Shown here: piece after piece, positions 1 to 8,436 of the stretch
How positions within the stretch are numbered: position 1 is the first letter of the stretch
Layout of the letters: the number at the start of each line of letters is the position of its first letter
Source of the DNA: Deltaproteobacteria bacterium
Lineage (GTDB): Bacteria > Myxococcota_A > Polyangia > JAAYKL01
Length of the DNA stretch: 49,600 bases
Reading direction: 5' to 3'
Assembly (NCBI GenBank): GCA_028713995.1
Contig: JAQTNF010000017.1
Span: 1 to 49,600 of the forward strand
Translations under genes and position numbers: made by a program
Notes under the pieces: generated by a model
Seen by the model: the letters and a program-made list of their open reading frames with translations, nothing else
Database searches by the model: none
Told to the model about the DNA's origin: nothing

Positions 1-305
1 GCGGGCTCGAAGAGGAGCACGGACCAGAACCCCACGCCGTAGCGGCCCGCGCTCGCGCGCTCGCGCTCCTTGCTCGATGAATACAAGGTGAAGAGGTAGC
101 GGCGGGCGTGCGCGAAGCCCATGCCGCGCCCGTTGTCCGCGAACGATATGGCGAGCTCGCCGTTCTCGTGGGCGCAGGTCACGCGCACGCTGGTGGCGCC
201 CGCGTCCCTGGCGTTCTGGGCCAGCTCGCGCAGGAAGACCATCCGGTCCTCGCCGTACCTGCGGCCCTCGTGTCTTGCCCTCGTCTTGAAATCCGCGCCG
301 CGCAC
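1..305 (-). CDS. GHKL-family ATPase domain protein (partial, runs off window start)
   Basis: The minus strand encodes an open frame with the three hallmarks of a GHKL (Hsp90/MutL/histidine-kinase type) ATP-binding fold. An N-box reads FLRELAQNARDAGAT, a G1 box reads ADNGRGM and a G2 box reads GRYGVGFWS. The spacing resembles HtpG/HATPase_c_3 proteins more than two-component kinases. The start is uncertain: GTG at 305 leaves a normal lead-in before the N-box, whereas ATG at 242 would begin only three codons before it. The rest of the protein lies beyond base 1, so its specific role cannot be named. It is divergent from the zinc-ribbon gene. Confidence 0.72.
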   Translation of the reverse strand, partial: MRGADFKTRARHEGRRYGEDRMVFLRELAQNARDAGATSVRVTCAHENGELAISFADNGRGMGFAHARRYLFTLYSSSKERERASAGRYGVGFWSVLLFEP

Positions 306-371
306 GGCTCCGAGGATAGTCCAGGACGGGCTCCGGAAGAAGCTCCCGCGCGCTTCCGCTCCCGCGCGCCG

Positions 372-401
372 TTGACACCCGCCCCCGCAATCTGCTCTAC
401 T
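372..401 (+). promoter_or_regulatory. Candidate sigma70-type promoter for the zinc-ribbon/gatE/trpS run
   Basis: A perfect TTGACA at 372-377 is followed after 18 bases by TCTACT (396-401), which matches four of six positions of TATAAT. It lies about 45 bases upstream of the start at 447, in the divergent gap from the GHKL gene. Assigned by eye only. Confidence 0.45.
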
Positions 402-446
402 GCGCACCGGCGATCATTCGGGCGCACCAAGCGGGAGGAATGCCTG

Positions 447-833
447 ATGCAGTGCCTGCGTTGCGGAGCCGTGATGGACATCCAGATCAAGGGCGATGCC
501 GGAGAGGTCATCGAGATCGACGTGTGTCCGGAGTGCAGCGGAACGTGGCTCGATGCGCGCGAGCTCGCCAAGCTCGACGACAATTTCTTCGTCGATGTCG
601 AGGAAATCGATTTTGAGAACGTGCAGCCCACGACCATGGACGCGGAGCTCACCTGCCCGCGCTGTTGGGACACGCCGGTCCTGCGCAAGGTCCGCCCGAG
701 CGTGCACCCCGTCGTGGTCCTGGACACGTGCCCGACGTGCCACGGCTTCTGGCTCGACCGGGGCGAGATGGACAAGATCCGCCAGCTGTCCGACAAGCTG
801 CTCATCGCCTCGCTCCTGCCGCTCGACGAGTAG
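447..833 (+). CDS. Double TFIIB-type zinc-ribbon protein
   Basis: A 128-residue soluble protein made of two zf-TFIIB (PF13453-like) ribbons. The first uses Cys3, Cys6, Cys27 and Cys30 followed by GTWLDARE; the second uses Cys70, Cys73, Cys95 and Cys98 followed by GFWLDRGE. Bacterial proteins of this family are small presumed zinc-binding proteins with no settled function. The start at 447 is supported by GGGAGGA seven bases upstream and by the first Cys pair falling immediately after Met1; the frame is open further upstream but without ribbon-like sequence. It precedes gatE by 67 bases in the same direction and may share its transcript. Confidence 0.85.
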   Translation: MQCLRCGAVMDIQIKGDAGEVIEIDVCPECSGTWLDARELAKLDDNFFVDVEEIDFENVQPTTMDAELTCPRCWDTPVLRKVRPSVHPVVVLDTCPTCHGFWLDRGEMDKIRQLSDKLLIASLLPLDE

Positions 834-900
834 CCGTTTCCCTTCGCGCGGCCGCGGAAAAAAGCGGCGGGCGCGGAACAACGCCTCAAGCGGAGACCGC

Positions 901-2832
901 ATGATTACGAGTGACGTTTTCTTCAAGCACAAGGATGTGGACTGGAAGGAGCTCGGACTGCGCTGCGGCGTGGAGATCCACCAGCAGCTCCTCACCGAGC
1001 GCAAGCTCTTCTGCCGTTGTCCTGCGGGCCGCTACTCGGACCGCACCGACGCGCGGGTCGTGCGCCACATGCGCCCCACCCTGTCCGAGCTGGGCGAGTA
1101 CGACGGCACGGCGCTCATGGAGTTCAAGACCCGGAAGAACATCATGTACCTGCTCGATACGCGCACGGTGTGCACGTACGAGATGGACGATACGCCGCCC
1201 TTCGAGATCAACCGGGAGGCGGTCGACATCGCCCTCGAGGTCGCCATGGCGCTCGGCTGCCAGATCGTGGGCGAGCTGCACGTCATCCGCAAGCAGTACC
1301 TGGACGGCTCCATCCCGACCGGCTTCCAGCGCACGGCCATCGTGGGCATCGACGGCCAGATCCCGTTCCGCGGGCGCACCATCCAGATCATCCAGGTCAG
1401 CGTGGAGGAGGACGCCTGCCGCGAGGTGTCGGATCGCGGGCACGACGTCGTCTTCCGCACCGACCGGCTGTCCATGCCGCTGTGCGAGATCGTGACCGGG
1501 CCCGACATGCGCACGCCCGAGGAGGCCGCGGAAGTCGTGCGGCTGCTCGGACGCGTCATGCGCGGTACGGGCCGCGTGCGAAGGGGCGCCGGCGCCACCC
1601 GCGAGGACGTCAACGTGAGCGTGACGGGCAGCACGCGCGTGGAGATGAAGGGCGTTCCGAGCATCAGGTTCATCCCGCGGCTCGTGGGCAACGAGAGCCT
1701 GCGCCACCGCGCCCTGCTCGACGTCAAGGAGGAGCTCGAGCGCCGCGGCCTGAAGCCCGAGGACATCGAACCGCGCATGTTCGACGCGGCCGATCTCCTG
1801 GCGGGCACGGCGTTTTCGCCCATACGCGAGGCCCTCGCGCGCGGCGAGGACGTGCGGGGGGTGCGCCTTTGTGGGATGCGCGAGCTGCTCTCCCGTCCGG
1901 TGAACCCGCACCGAACGGTGTTCGACGAGCTCGCGGGCCGCGTGCGGGTCATCGCCTGCATCGACGAGGAGCCCATCCTGCTCCACAACGAGAACGTGGT
2001 CGGCCTCGGCATCGGCGTGGAGCAGATCCGGGCCGTCAGACGCAGGGCCAAGGCCAAGGCGCAGGACGCGGTCATCGTGCTGCGCGGCTCCCCCAAGGAC
2101 GTGGCGCTCGGCCTCGACGAGATCGTGGCGCGCGTCAAGGAGCTCTTCGCCGGCGTCCCGAGCGAGACGCGCCAGGTGCTGCCCACCATGGGCACCGACT
2201 TCGAACGCATCCTGCCCGGACCGGACCGCATGTACCCGGACACCGACTCACCGCCCATGTCCGTGCCCGACGGCTGGCTCGACAGCATCCGCCCGCGGCT
2301 CAAGGAGCCCGTCTGGGAGCGCGACACGCGGCTCGCGAAGCAGGGCCTGCCGCCGGACATGATCGAGATCCTCGGGCTGCACCCGCGCTTCCCGGTCTAC
2401 GATCGGGCCGTCGCCCGCGGCATGCCGCCCTTGCGCGTTGGAGAGCTCCTCACCTGGCGGTGGAACGCGCTCGCCAAGGCCGGCGTGCACCTTGGCGCCG
2501 TGCGCGACGACGTGATCTTGGATCTGTTCGCCGCGTGCGCCGAGGGCGCGGTGCTCTTCGAGAGCCTCCCCGGGCTCCTCGCGGACGCCGCCGCGGACGT
2601 CTCCGCCGGGGCGTGCGAGCTCATCTCGCGGCGCGGCCTCAAGGTGATGCGGGCGGCTGAGATCGGCCCGGCCGTGAGGAAGGCCCTGGCCTCGGCCGAG
2701 GCCCCGCGTTCGGCCGACCCGGAGGCCAGGATCCGCCACTACATGGGCGCGATCATGCCTTCTTTGCGCAGCGCGGCGCCCGGCAAGTCGGTGCGCGACG
2801 CGGTGGCAGCGTCCGTGGGGGCGGCCGCATGA
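901..2832 (+). CDS. gatE: GatE-like Glu-tRNA(Gln) amidotransferase subunit (archaeal type)
   Basis: A 643-residue protein of the GatB/GatE superfamily. GatE is the tRNA-binding kinase/transamidase subunit of the archaeal GatDE enzyme, which converts Glu-tRNA(Gln) to Gln-tRNA(Gln). Features seen: LGLRCGVEIHQQL near residue 18, KLFCRCP near 35, YLDGSIPTGFQRT near 133, VSVEEDACREV near 167 and TREDVNVSV near 231. These are the GatE forms of the catalytic cradle motifs. The length (GatE about 620-640, GatB about 480) and the extra middle segment around residues 300-420, where GatE carries its AspRS-like GAD domain, favour GatE over GatB. No gatD lies in the window. A GGAG precedes the ATG, and the stop overlaps the trpS start by four bases. 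Presence in a bacterium is unusual. Confidence 0.85.
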   Translation: MITSDVFFKHKDVDWKELGLRCGVEIHQQLLTERKLFCRCPAGRYSDRTDARVVRHMRPTLSELGEYDGTALMEFKTRKNIMYLLDTRTVCTYEMDDTPPFEINREAVDIALEVAMALGCQIVGELHVIRKQYLDGSIPTGFQRTAIVGIDGQIPFRGRTIQIIQVSVEEDACREVSDRGHDVVFRTDRLSMPLCEIVTGPDMRTPEEAAEVVRLLGRVMRGTGRVRRGAGATREDVNVSVTGSTRVEMKGVPSIRFIPRLVGNESLRHRALLDVKEELERRGLKPEDIEPRMFDAADLLAGTAFSPIREALARGEDVRGVRLCGMRELLSRPVNPHRTVFDELAGRVRVIACIDEEPILLHNENVVGLGIGVEQIRAVRRRAKAKAQDAVIVLRGSPKDVALGLDEIVARVKELFAGVPSETRQVLPTMGTDFERILPGPDRMYPDTDSPPMSVPDGWLDSIRPRLKEPVWERDTRLAKQGLPPDMIEILGLHPRFPVYDRAVARGMPPLRVGELLTWRWNALAKAGVHLGAVRDDVILDLFAACAEGAVLFESLPGLLADAAADVSAGACELISRRGLKVMRAAEIGPAVRKALASAEAPRSADPEARIRHYMGAIMPSLRSAAPGKSVRDAVAASVGAAA

Positions 2833-4070
2833 CGGCCCCCGAGGGGCGGGTCTTCAGCGGCATCCAGCCGAGCGGGGAGATCCACGTCGGAAACTACCTG
2901 GGCGCGGTCAAGAAGTGGGTCGAGCTCACGGCCACGCACGACTGCATCTACTGCGTGGTGGACGACCACGCCATGACCCAGGACTTCGATCCGGCGCTGC
3001 TCCCGCGGCTCACCTTCGACGCGGTCCTCACCACCATGGCGTGCGGCCTCGACCCGTCCCGGTGCACCATCTTCGTGCAGTCGCACGTGCCGGAGCACAC
3101 GGAGCTGTGCTGGCTGTTCAACACGGTCACGCCGCTCGGCTCCCTGTTCCGCATGACCCAGTTCAAGGAGAAGAGCCGCAACGCGCTCCACAAGGCGCTC
3201 GCCTTCGAGGGCGAGTCGCGCAGCGCGGCCATGCACCAGCTGCGCAACGCCGGTGACGGGGCGGTGAAGATGGCGCTCGAGATCGAGCCGCTGCTCGCGG
3301 AGATCCATCCCGAGGGCGAGACCGATCCCGCGGTCGCGGCGCGCTTGAACGACGCTCTCGGCAACCTGATGCAGCACCTGCAAGTGGGGCTCGGCGTCTC
3401 GGATGCGTCCACCGGGCTGTTCGACTACCCGGTGCTGATGGCCGCGGACATCCTGCTCTATAAGGCCGAGCTCGTGCCCGTGGGGGAGGACCAGGAGCAG
3501 CACCTGCAGCTCGCCCGCGAGGTGGCGGAGCGCTTCAACAAGCGCTTTTGCGAGGTGTTCCCCATGGCCCGGCGCATCCCGGGCGAAGCGCCGCGAATCC
3601 TGGGGCTCGACGGCCGGCGCAAGATGTCCAAGAGCCTCGGCAACCACATCGGCGTGCTCGATCCCTCGGACGTCGTTGAGAAGAAGCTCGCCCAGGCGTT
3701 CACCGATCCGCAGCGCCAGCGCCGCCGCGATCCGGGCCGCCCCGAGATGTGCAACGTGTTCACCCTGCACGGCCACTTCACGCCCGCCGAAAAGCGCGAC
3801 GAGCTCGCAGCCGGGTGCCGCTCGGCCGGCATCGGCTGCTTCGACTGCAAGAAGGTCCTCGCCGCCGGCGTGAACGCGGAGCTCGCGCCCATCCGGGAGC
3901 AGGCCGCGCGGCTTGCGCAGAGGCCCGACGAGGTGCTGTCCGCTCTCGACCGGGGCCGGGAGCGCTGCGGAACAATCGCCGCCGCGACGATGGACGAGGT
4001 GCGGGGCGCCATGGGGATCGGCCGCGCGGCGCTCGCGACGCGGGGCGGACGCGGATCCCAAAAAAGTTGA
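2829..4070 (+). CDS. trpS: Tryptophanyl-tRNA synthetase
   Basis: A class I aminoacyl-tRNA synthetase that charges tRNA(Trp). The HIGH-equivalent is HVGN at residues 19-22 after the typical FSGIQPSGEIH lead, and the KMSKS loop appears as RKMSKSLGN near residue 267. At 413 residues it is longer than the usual 330-350. The extra length lies mainly between the QFKEKS motif (about residue 117) and the FDYPVLMAADILLY motif (about residue 198), where an insertion of roughly 75 residues is found. A C-terminal Gln/Lys tail (GSQKS) ends the protein. The ATG sits inside the gatE stop (ATGA), implying translational coupling of two tRNA-charging functions. Confidence 0.95.
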   Translation: MTAPEGRVFSGIQPSGEIHVGNYLGAVKKWVELTATHDCIYCVVDDHAMTQDFDPALLPRLTFDAVLTTMACGLDPSRCTIFVQSHVPEHTELCWLFNTVTPLGSLFRMTQFKEKSRNALHKALAFEGESRSAAMHQLRNAGDGAVKMALEIEPLLAEIHPEGETDPAVAARLNDALGNLMQHLQVGLGVSDASTGLFDYPVLMAADILLYKAELVPVGEDQEQHLQLAREVAERFNKRFCEVFPMARRIPGEAPRILGLDGRRKMSKSLGNHIGVLDPSDVVEKKLAQAFTDPQRQRRRDPGRPEMCNVFTLHGHFTPAEKRDELAAGCRSAGIGCFDCKKVLAAGVNAELAPIREQAARLAQRPDEVLSALDRGRERCGTIAAATMDEVRGAMGIGRAALATRGGRGSQKS

Positions 4071-4147
4071 AAAAAGAGGTCCAATCGAAGATAGAATCCC
4101 TGAAGTTGCATCGGCTTTCGGGGGCGCAAAGGAAGGAGAACGTTTCG

Positions 4148-4744
4148 ATGAAGACTCACATCCTGATGGCGATCCTCGCCGCGGCGGCCTTCTCGGTGCT
4201 CTCGTGCGACGAGCCGAGCAAGCCGGCCTACGTGGAAGGTTCCATGTCCTGCGGGCCTCAGTGCGCGGGCAGCGGGAAGTTCATCGTGAAGGGCGGCGAC
4301 ATGGCGGAGGGAGGCTCGAAGTACTGGGGCTCGTGCAGCCTGTCCGACAACAAGTTCACGTTCGTCGTGGGCACGAAAGAGAAGGGCGCGGCGACCTCGG
4401 CAACTGACTTCTACGTGCTCGTGAGCGGTATCGCCGGACCTCCCGGTGAGGGCGTGTTCGAAGGGAAGGTGGTCATCAACGACAAGAGCCGCTACACCAC
4501 GTTCGAGTCCGCGCAGGTGAAGAATGTGAACGAGTGGTCCTTCACGCCCGATGACGCCTCGGATCCGAACCTCTGCGTCGTGAGGCTCTTCGCCACGCCC
4601 GCGGAGGGGGAGCTCACCCCGAGCAAGGCCACCTTCGACTACTTCGTGTGGGTGCGTTGCGACACGCTGGAGGGCGTCCTGTACCATAACACCGTCGAGC
4701 TGACCTACTTCGAGGCGCAGTTCTACTTCGCCGGGTGTGACTGA
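4148..4744 (+). CDS. Putative secreted lipoprotein of unknown function
   Basis: A 198-residue protein. The N-terminus (MKTHILMAILAAAAFSVLSC) is a lipoprotein signal peptide with lipobox LSC at about residue 20. The mature part is Cys-containing (CGPQC, GSCS, NLC, RCD, AGCD) and predicted to be beta-rich, with no family I recognise. AAGGAGAA lies just upstream of the ATG. It follows trpS by 77 bases and may or may not be on the same transcript. Probable destination: outer or inner membrane, periplasmic face. Confidence 0.75.
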   Translation: MKTHILMAILAAAAFSVLSCDEPSKPAYVEGSMSCGPQCAGSGKFIVKGGDMAEGGSKYWGSCSLSDNKFTFVVGTKEKGAATSATDFYVLVSGIAGPPGEGVFEGKVVINDKSRYTTFESAQVKNVNEWSFTPDDASDPNLCVVRLFATPAEGELTPSKATFDYFVWVRCDTLEGVLYHNTVELTYFEAQFYFAGCD

Positions 4745-4784
4745 ACCCCGCGCCTTCCGGCCGCGCCTCGCAAAGGGGCGATCG

Positions 4785-5222
4785 ATGAAGGTCCGCTTCA
4801 AGATCTGGATCGAAACCGACGACGGCGGGCTCGTCATGGGCGAGGGCAGCCTCAGGATTCTCGAGGCCATCGAGCGCAAAGGTTCGCTCAGCGCGGCGGC
4901 GCGCAGCCTGGGCATGTCGTACCGCGCCGTCTGGGGCAAGGTGAGGCGCATCGAAAAGCGGCTCGGCAAGGCGCTCGTCACGGGCAAGAGCGGCGGCTGC
5001 GACCATGGCGGGGCCGTGCTCACGCCCGAGGCCAGGCGCCTCGCGGGTGTCTTCCGGGAGCTCGATGAGCGCGCCACCGAGGCCGTCGTGCGCCTCGCGG
5101 GCGAGACGGACCTCGTCTTTGCCCGCGAGGGAAAGGCCGATCCGACGGGGGGCGCTCAGGCCCCGCGGCGGCGCAGGCGGCCCACCAGCCTTCCGAGCGC
5201 CCGGGCGCGCAACGGCCGTTGA
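4785..5222 (+). CDS. ModE N-terminal-type LysR-like winged-helix regulator
   Basis: A 145-residue protein with the stand-alone winged helix-turn-helix of ModE (molybdate regulator) N-termini. After the beta-strand opener KIWIETDDG comes SLRILEAIERKGSLSAAARS, then LGMSYRAVWGKVRRIEKRLG at about residues 45-65. It lacks the C-terminal TOBE molybdate-binding domains of full ModE, so molybdate sensing cannot be assumed. The last 25 residues are Arg/Pro-rich and poorly conserved in appearance; this tail is where the gene overlaps the convergent gene's 3' end. No molybdate transport genes are nearby. Confidence 0.82.
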   Translation: MKVRFKIWIETDDGGLVMGEGSLRILEAIERKGSLSAAARSLGMSYRAVWGKVRRIEKRLGKALVTGKSGGCDHGGAVLTPEARRLAGVFRELDERATEAVVRLAGETDLVFAREGKADPTGGAQAPRRRRRPTSLPSARARNGR

Positions 5223-5989
5223 AGCACCTCGCTCGCGCCGCATCCGAGCGCGGCCCGCTCCAGCTCCGGTGTGACCGACAGGCTCGTGGCGATGAGAGTC
5301 GCGCTGCGTGTGGATTCGTGGGAGGAGAGGGCGCGCAGCGCGGCGAACCCGTCCATGCCGATGATGAAGAGATCGAGCACGACCAGGTTGGGGCGCAGCC
5401 TGCCGGCCGCGATGAGCGCCTCCGGGCCGGTGCGTGCGACGGCGCCGGTCACGCCGGTGCCCTGGCCGGTCAGGTTCGAGAAGATCTCGGCCGTGCCCTC
5501 GTCGTCGTCCGCGAGCAGGGCCGCAAGCTCGCGTCCGCGACCCTGCTTCGCGCCCCCGCCCATGCGACGCATGCTGCGCTCGTATCGACCCGGCCCGTGG
5601 CGCACCACGCGGGCCTGCCCGCCCCGGCCGCCGGCCAACGTGAGAGATTGCCCGTCCGCGGCGAGCACGATCCGCTCCGAGAGGAAGCCGACGAGTCGGC
5701 TCTCGTCGCCGAGCACGGCGAGCGCTTCGGCCGCACCGAGCGATCCCGCCGCGACGTGTGCGAGCACCGCGACGTCCGCGTCGAGCGCGACCGAAAGGGC
5801 GAGCAGCTGCGCCGCGTCGCAGACCTCGATCTGCCCATGCTTCCAGCGGCTCGTGCGCGCGCTCTCGAAGCCCACGATGCGGCCGATCTCGGCGTCGCTC
5901 ATGCGATCCGGTGGGCCCTGGGCGTCGGCCAGGGCGCGCGCAAGGGCGAAGAGCTCCTGGCTGGCCGGAAACAGCGGGCCGGTCGACAC
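5156..5989 (-). CDS. HTH plus degenerate receiver-domain response regulator
   Basis: A 277-residue protein. The N-terminal part (about residues 25-85) resembles a lambda-repressor/XRE-type helix-turn-helix (MSDAEIGRIVGFESARTSRW). The C-terminal 120 residues form a CheY-like receiver with the acidic cluster ADDDEG and the phospho-acceptor region VVLDLFIIGMDG. The conserved receiver lysine, normally in a KP pair, is replaced (LQRPL), so phospho-signalling may be altered. GTG at 5989 is the first start after the upstream HEAT gene's stop, 11 bases after a GGAGG. Its 3' end overlaps the convergent ModE-like gene by 67 bases. Confidence 0.75.
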   Translation of the reverse strand: MSTGPLFPASQELFALARALADAQGPPDRMSDAEIGRIVGFESARTSRWKHGQIEVCDAAQLLALSVALDADVAVLAHVAAGSLGAAEALAVLGDESRLVGFLSERIVLAADGQSLTLAGGRGGQARVVRHGPGRYERSMRRMGGGAKQGRGRELAALLADDDEGTAEIFSNLTGQGTGVTGAVARTGPEALIAAGRLRPNLVVLDLFIIGMDGFAALRALSSHESTRSATLIATSLSVTPELERAALGCGASEVLQRPLRARALGRLVGRLRRRGA

Positions 5990-5993
5990 GACC

Positions 5994-6968
5994 TTAGTGG
6001 CCTCCCTTCGCGCCGGCCGGATCCGTGTCGTCGCCGCCCGTGAACTTCGTGGCGCAACGCTTGACCTCCTGCGCGAGCTTGCGCTCCTGGCCGTCGACGT
6101 CCTTGCGCTCGAGGTGCGCGTCCATGATCGACGCCAGGTCGGGCGCCTCTCCGAGAAGCGTGAGGGTGGGCTTCTCTGCGCAGTCGGCCGCCGTGAGCTT
6201 GACCCGGCCCGGGCGCATGGCCGCCACCAGGCCGGACAGTGCCGTGCGCCGCACCTCGGGCAACGGGTGTTCGAGCATGCCGATCTCGAGTCGCGTCGCA
6301 ACGCTGATGGGGCGCAGGCGCGGGCCGATGAGGCCCTCCGCCGCGGCGAGCTCAATCTTCGGATCCTTGTCCGAGAGCGCCTTCGAAAGGCCCGCCACGA
6401 CGTTCTCGCCGGCCCATCCGCCGAGCACCCTGGCCCACTCGTCGCGGTGGGGCTCGGCCGGATTGGCGAAGGACGCGAGCATCTCCGCGACGATCGTCTG
6501 ATCCGGGTTCTCGATCTTGTCGCCGACGCGTTGCAGGGCCGAGACGATCGCCAGGCGGACGAGCTCCTCCTTCTCCACCTTGAGACGGTCGACGAGGAGT
6601 CGCAACATGGATGGCCCGCCCCGGTAGGTCATCCACTGCGCGATGCGCAGGCGCACCTCCGAATCCCGGTGCGAGAGGTACGCGGGCAGGATCGTCGCCT
6701 CGTCCTTCATCCCCATGTCCATCATCCACTGGAGGACCTGCATGCGGCCGTCGCGCGGCACCGCCGGATCCTCGAGCACGGCCTTCATCTCGGGCACGTC
6801 GCGCTCGGTGAGAAGCGCGAGGTTCTTGGCGCCCACGAGGCGTCCCTCCCTCAGCTTGGCGAGCACGTACTCGGGAGTGCCCTCCTTGGGGCCGCACCCC
6901 GCGGCAACGAGCATGGTTCCGGCAAGGAACGCCCTGGCGAGGACCCGAGTGATTGACGTTCTGCGCAT
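5994..6968 (-). CDS. HEAT-repeat-like lipoprotein
   Basis: A 324-residue protein starting with a lipoprotein signal (MRRTSITRVLARAFLAG then VAAGCG, lipobox Cys at about 25). The remainder is a run of helical pairs resembling HEAT/PBS-lyase repeats, for example HRDSEVRLRIAQWM, VRLAIVSALQRVGD and LPEVRRTALSGLVAAM. Such proteins are usually scaffolds or adaptors; no enzyme motif is seen. AGGAG lies seven bases before the ATG. The downstream regulator begins five bases after its stop, suggesting a two-gene operon transcribed away from the thermonuclease gene. Confidence 0.8.
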   Translation of the reverse strand: MRRTSITRVLARAFLAGTMLVAAGCGPKEGTPEYVLAKLREGRLVGAKNLALLTERDVPEMKAVLEDPAVPRDGRMQVLQWMMDMGMKDEATILPAYLSHRDSEVRLRIAQWMTYRGGPSMLRLLVDRLKVEKEELVRLAIVSALQRVGDKIENPDQTIVAEMLASFANPAEPHRDEWARVLGGWAGENVVAGLSKALSDKDPKIELAAAEGLIGPRLRPISVATRLEIGMLEHPLPEVRRTALSGLVAAMRPGRVKLTAADCAEKPTLTLLGEAPDLASIMDAHLERKDVDGQERKLAQEVKRCATKFTGGDDTDPAGAKGGH

Positions 6969-7060
6969 ATGATCTCCTGCCCCACGCGGCCCGGGGTCGG
7001 CCTGAAACGCCTCCCTTATAGCACGATAGGGCGCGGTCCGTGGCGTGGTACAATCGCGCC

Positions 7061-7579
7061 ATGGGAAGCATGGCGCGGGCGAAGACCGGGGTCGGCCTCC
7101 TTGTCGCGGCAATGGCTGCGCTCGGGGCGACCGTGCTCGCGAGGACGTTCGCCGCGGACGCCCCGGCGGAAAGGGAGATATCCGGCGAGGTCGTGGCGGT
7201 TCTCGACGGGGACACCATCGACGTCCTCTCGCGCGGCAAGGCCACGCGCGTGCGGCTCGCGGGCATCGACTGCCCGGAGAAGAGCCAGCGTTTCGGGATG
7301 CAGGCCAAGAAGCTCGCGTCGAGCCTTTGCTTCGGCCGGAGCGTGCGCGTCCGGGCCACGGCGGTGGATCGCTATGGCCGCACCGTGGGCTTCGTGACTC
7401 TGCCGGACGGCCGCAGTCTGAACGATGAGATGCTGCGCGCGGGGCTCGCCTGGTGGTACCGCGACTATTCCAAGGACGAGCGGCTCGGCGCGCTCGAGCG
7501 CGAGGCCAGGCTCGCGCGGCGCGGACTGTGGGTCGACCCGGATCCGATGCCGCCGTGGGTGTGGAGGAGACACGAGTGA
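7061..7579 (+). CDS. Secreted thermonuclease (staphylococcal nuclease family)
   Basis: A 172-residue SNase-domain protein with an N-terminal hydrophobic export segment (VGLLVAAMAALGATVL). The family's active-site pattern is intact: DGDT near residue 49, RVRLAGIDCPE carrying the catalytic Arg, Asp and Glu near residues 63-73, and DRYGR supplying the second Arg near residue 105. The enzyme is expected to hydrolyse DNA and RNA outside the cytoplasm in a calcium-dependent way. The chosen ATG (7061) has no good ribosome site; TACAAT lies a few bases upstream and could be a promoter element, making the transcript short-leadered. ATG at 7070 is an alternative start. Divergent from the HEAT lipoprotein. 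Confidence 0.88.
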   Translation: MGSMARAKTGVGLLVAAMAALGATVLARTFAADAPAEREISGEVVAVLDGDTIDVLSRGKATRVRLAGIDCPEKSQRFGMQAKKLASSLCFGRSVRVRATAVDRYGRTVGFVTLPDGRSLNDEMLRAGLAWWYRDYSKDERLGALEREARLARRGLWVDPDPMPPWVWRRHE

Positions 7580-7593
7580 GCGTCCGCGTCACC

Positions 7594-8436
7594 TCACGGC
7601 GCGTACTCGAACCTGGCCTGGGCGATGGCCTTCTCGCCCGAGCCCGCGACCGTGACCGTGATCGCCGCGGTCCCTGGCTCCTCGAGCGTCACGCCCTCGA
7701 CCACCAGCGTGTCGCCGGGCATGACCACCTTTGCGAAGCGCGCCTCGAACGAGCGCACACGCGAGGGATCGTCGTTGCACAGCTCGCGCAGGGCCGCGCG
7801 CGCCGCGATGCCGTAGGTGCACAGCCCGTGAAGGATGGGGCGCTCGAAGCCGGCCGCGCGCGCCACATCGGGATTGGAGTGGATGGGATTCACGTCGCCG
7901 GAGAGGCGGTAGAGCAGGGCCTGGTTGCGCGCGGTGGGCACCAGGGTGCGGAAGTCGGGCTCCTTGCCCGCGGGCTGCCTCACACGCAGGAGCGCGGGCG
8001 GCCGCTCGCCGCCGAACCCGCCCTCGCCCCGCAGGAGCAGCTCCCACGTGGTTCGCGCCGTGGGCACGCCGTCCACCGCGATCTCGGTGTCCACGAGCAC
8101 GAGTGCGCCGATCTTCATGTCCCAGATGCCGCGGATGCGCGCGCGCGTCTGCGCCGTCCCGTCCGGCGGGAAGGGCCGCAACACCTCCACGCGCTCGCCG
8201 CTGTGCAGCAGGGTGACGAGGTTGCCGCCCGTGCGTTTCAAGGCCTCGAACACCGGGGCGAACCCGGGCACCACCGCGAACGTGGGCAGCACCTTCGGGC
8301 GCGGGTTTTCGAGCAGGTACGGCAGATCGCCTTCGCCGGCGCCGAGGCCGAGCGCGTAGAGCGCCGTGTCGCGCCAGTCGTAGGGATGCGAGTGGGCGGC
8401 GGTCTCGAACCCGCGCGCGCCGAGGTCCAGGGTCAT
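7594..8436 (-). CDS. (R)-specific enoyl-CoA hydratase 2 / MaoC-like dehydratase
   Basis: A 280-residue double hot-dog protein of the MFE-2 hydratase-2 type. The signature [22 protein letters not shown] near residues 176-197 contains the catalytic Asp and His of (R)-hydratases, followed by [14 protein letters not shown]. The first half (residues 10-140) is the substrate-binding, non-catalytic hot-dog. Such enzymes hydrate 2-trans-enoyl-CoA to (R)-3-hydroxyacyl-CoA in fatty-acid or side-chain degradation. The length matches stand-alone fungal/bacterial hydratase 2. The ATG overlaps the stop of the upstream lipoprotein gene by four bases. Confidence 0.88.
   Translation of the reverse strand: MTLDLGARGFETAAHSHPYDWRDTALYALGLGAGEGDLPYLLENPRPKVLPTFAVVPGFAPVFEALKRTGGNLVTLLHSGERVEVLRPFPPDGTAQTRARIRGIWDMKIGALVLVDTEIAVDGVPTARTTWELLLRGEGGFGGERPPALLRVRQPAGKEPDFRTLVPTARNQALLYRLSGDVNPIHSNPDVARAAGFERPILHGLCTYGIAARAALRELCNDDPSRVRSFEARFAKVVMPGDTLVVEGVTLEEPGTAAITVTVAGSGEKAIAQARFEYAP

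Noticed and set aside
1032-2360. Long open frames on the minus strand opposite gatE
   Set aside because: They mirror the codon periodicity of a strongly supported gene, are Arg/Ser/Pro-rich and show no motifs; a common artefact at high GC.
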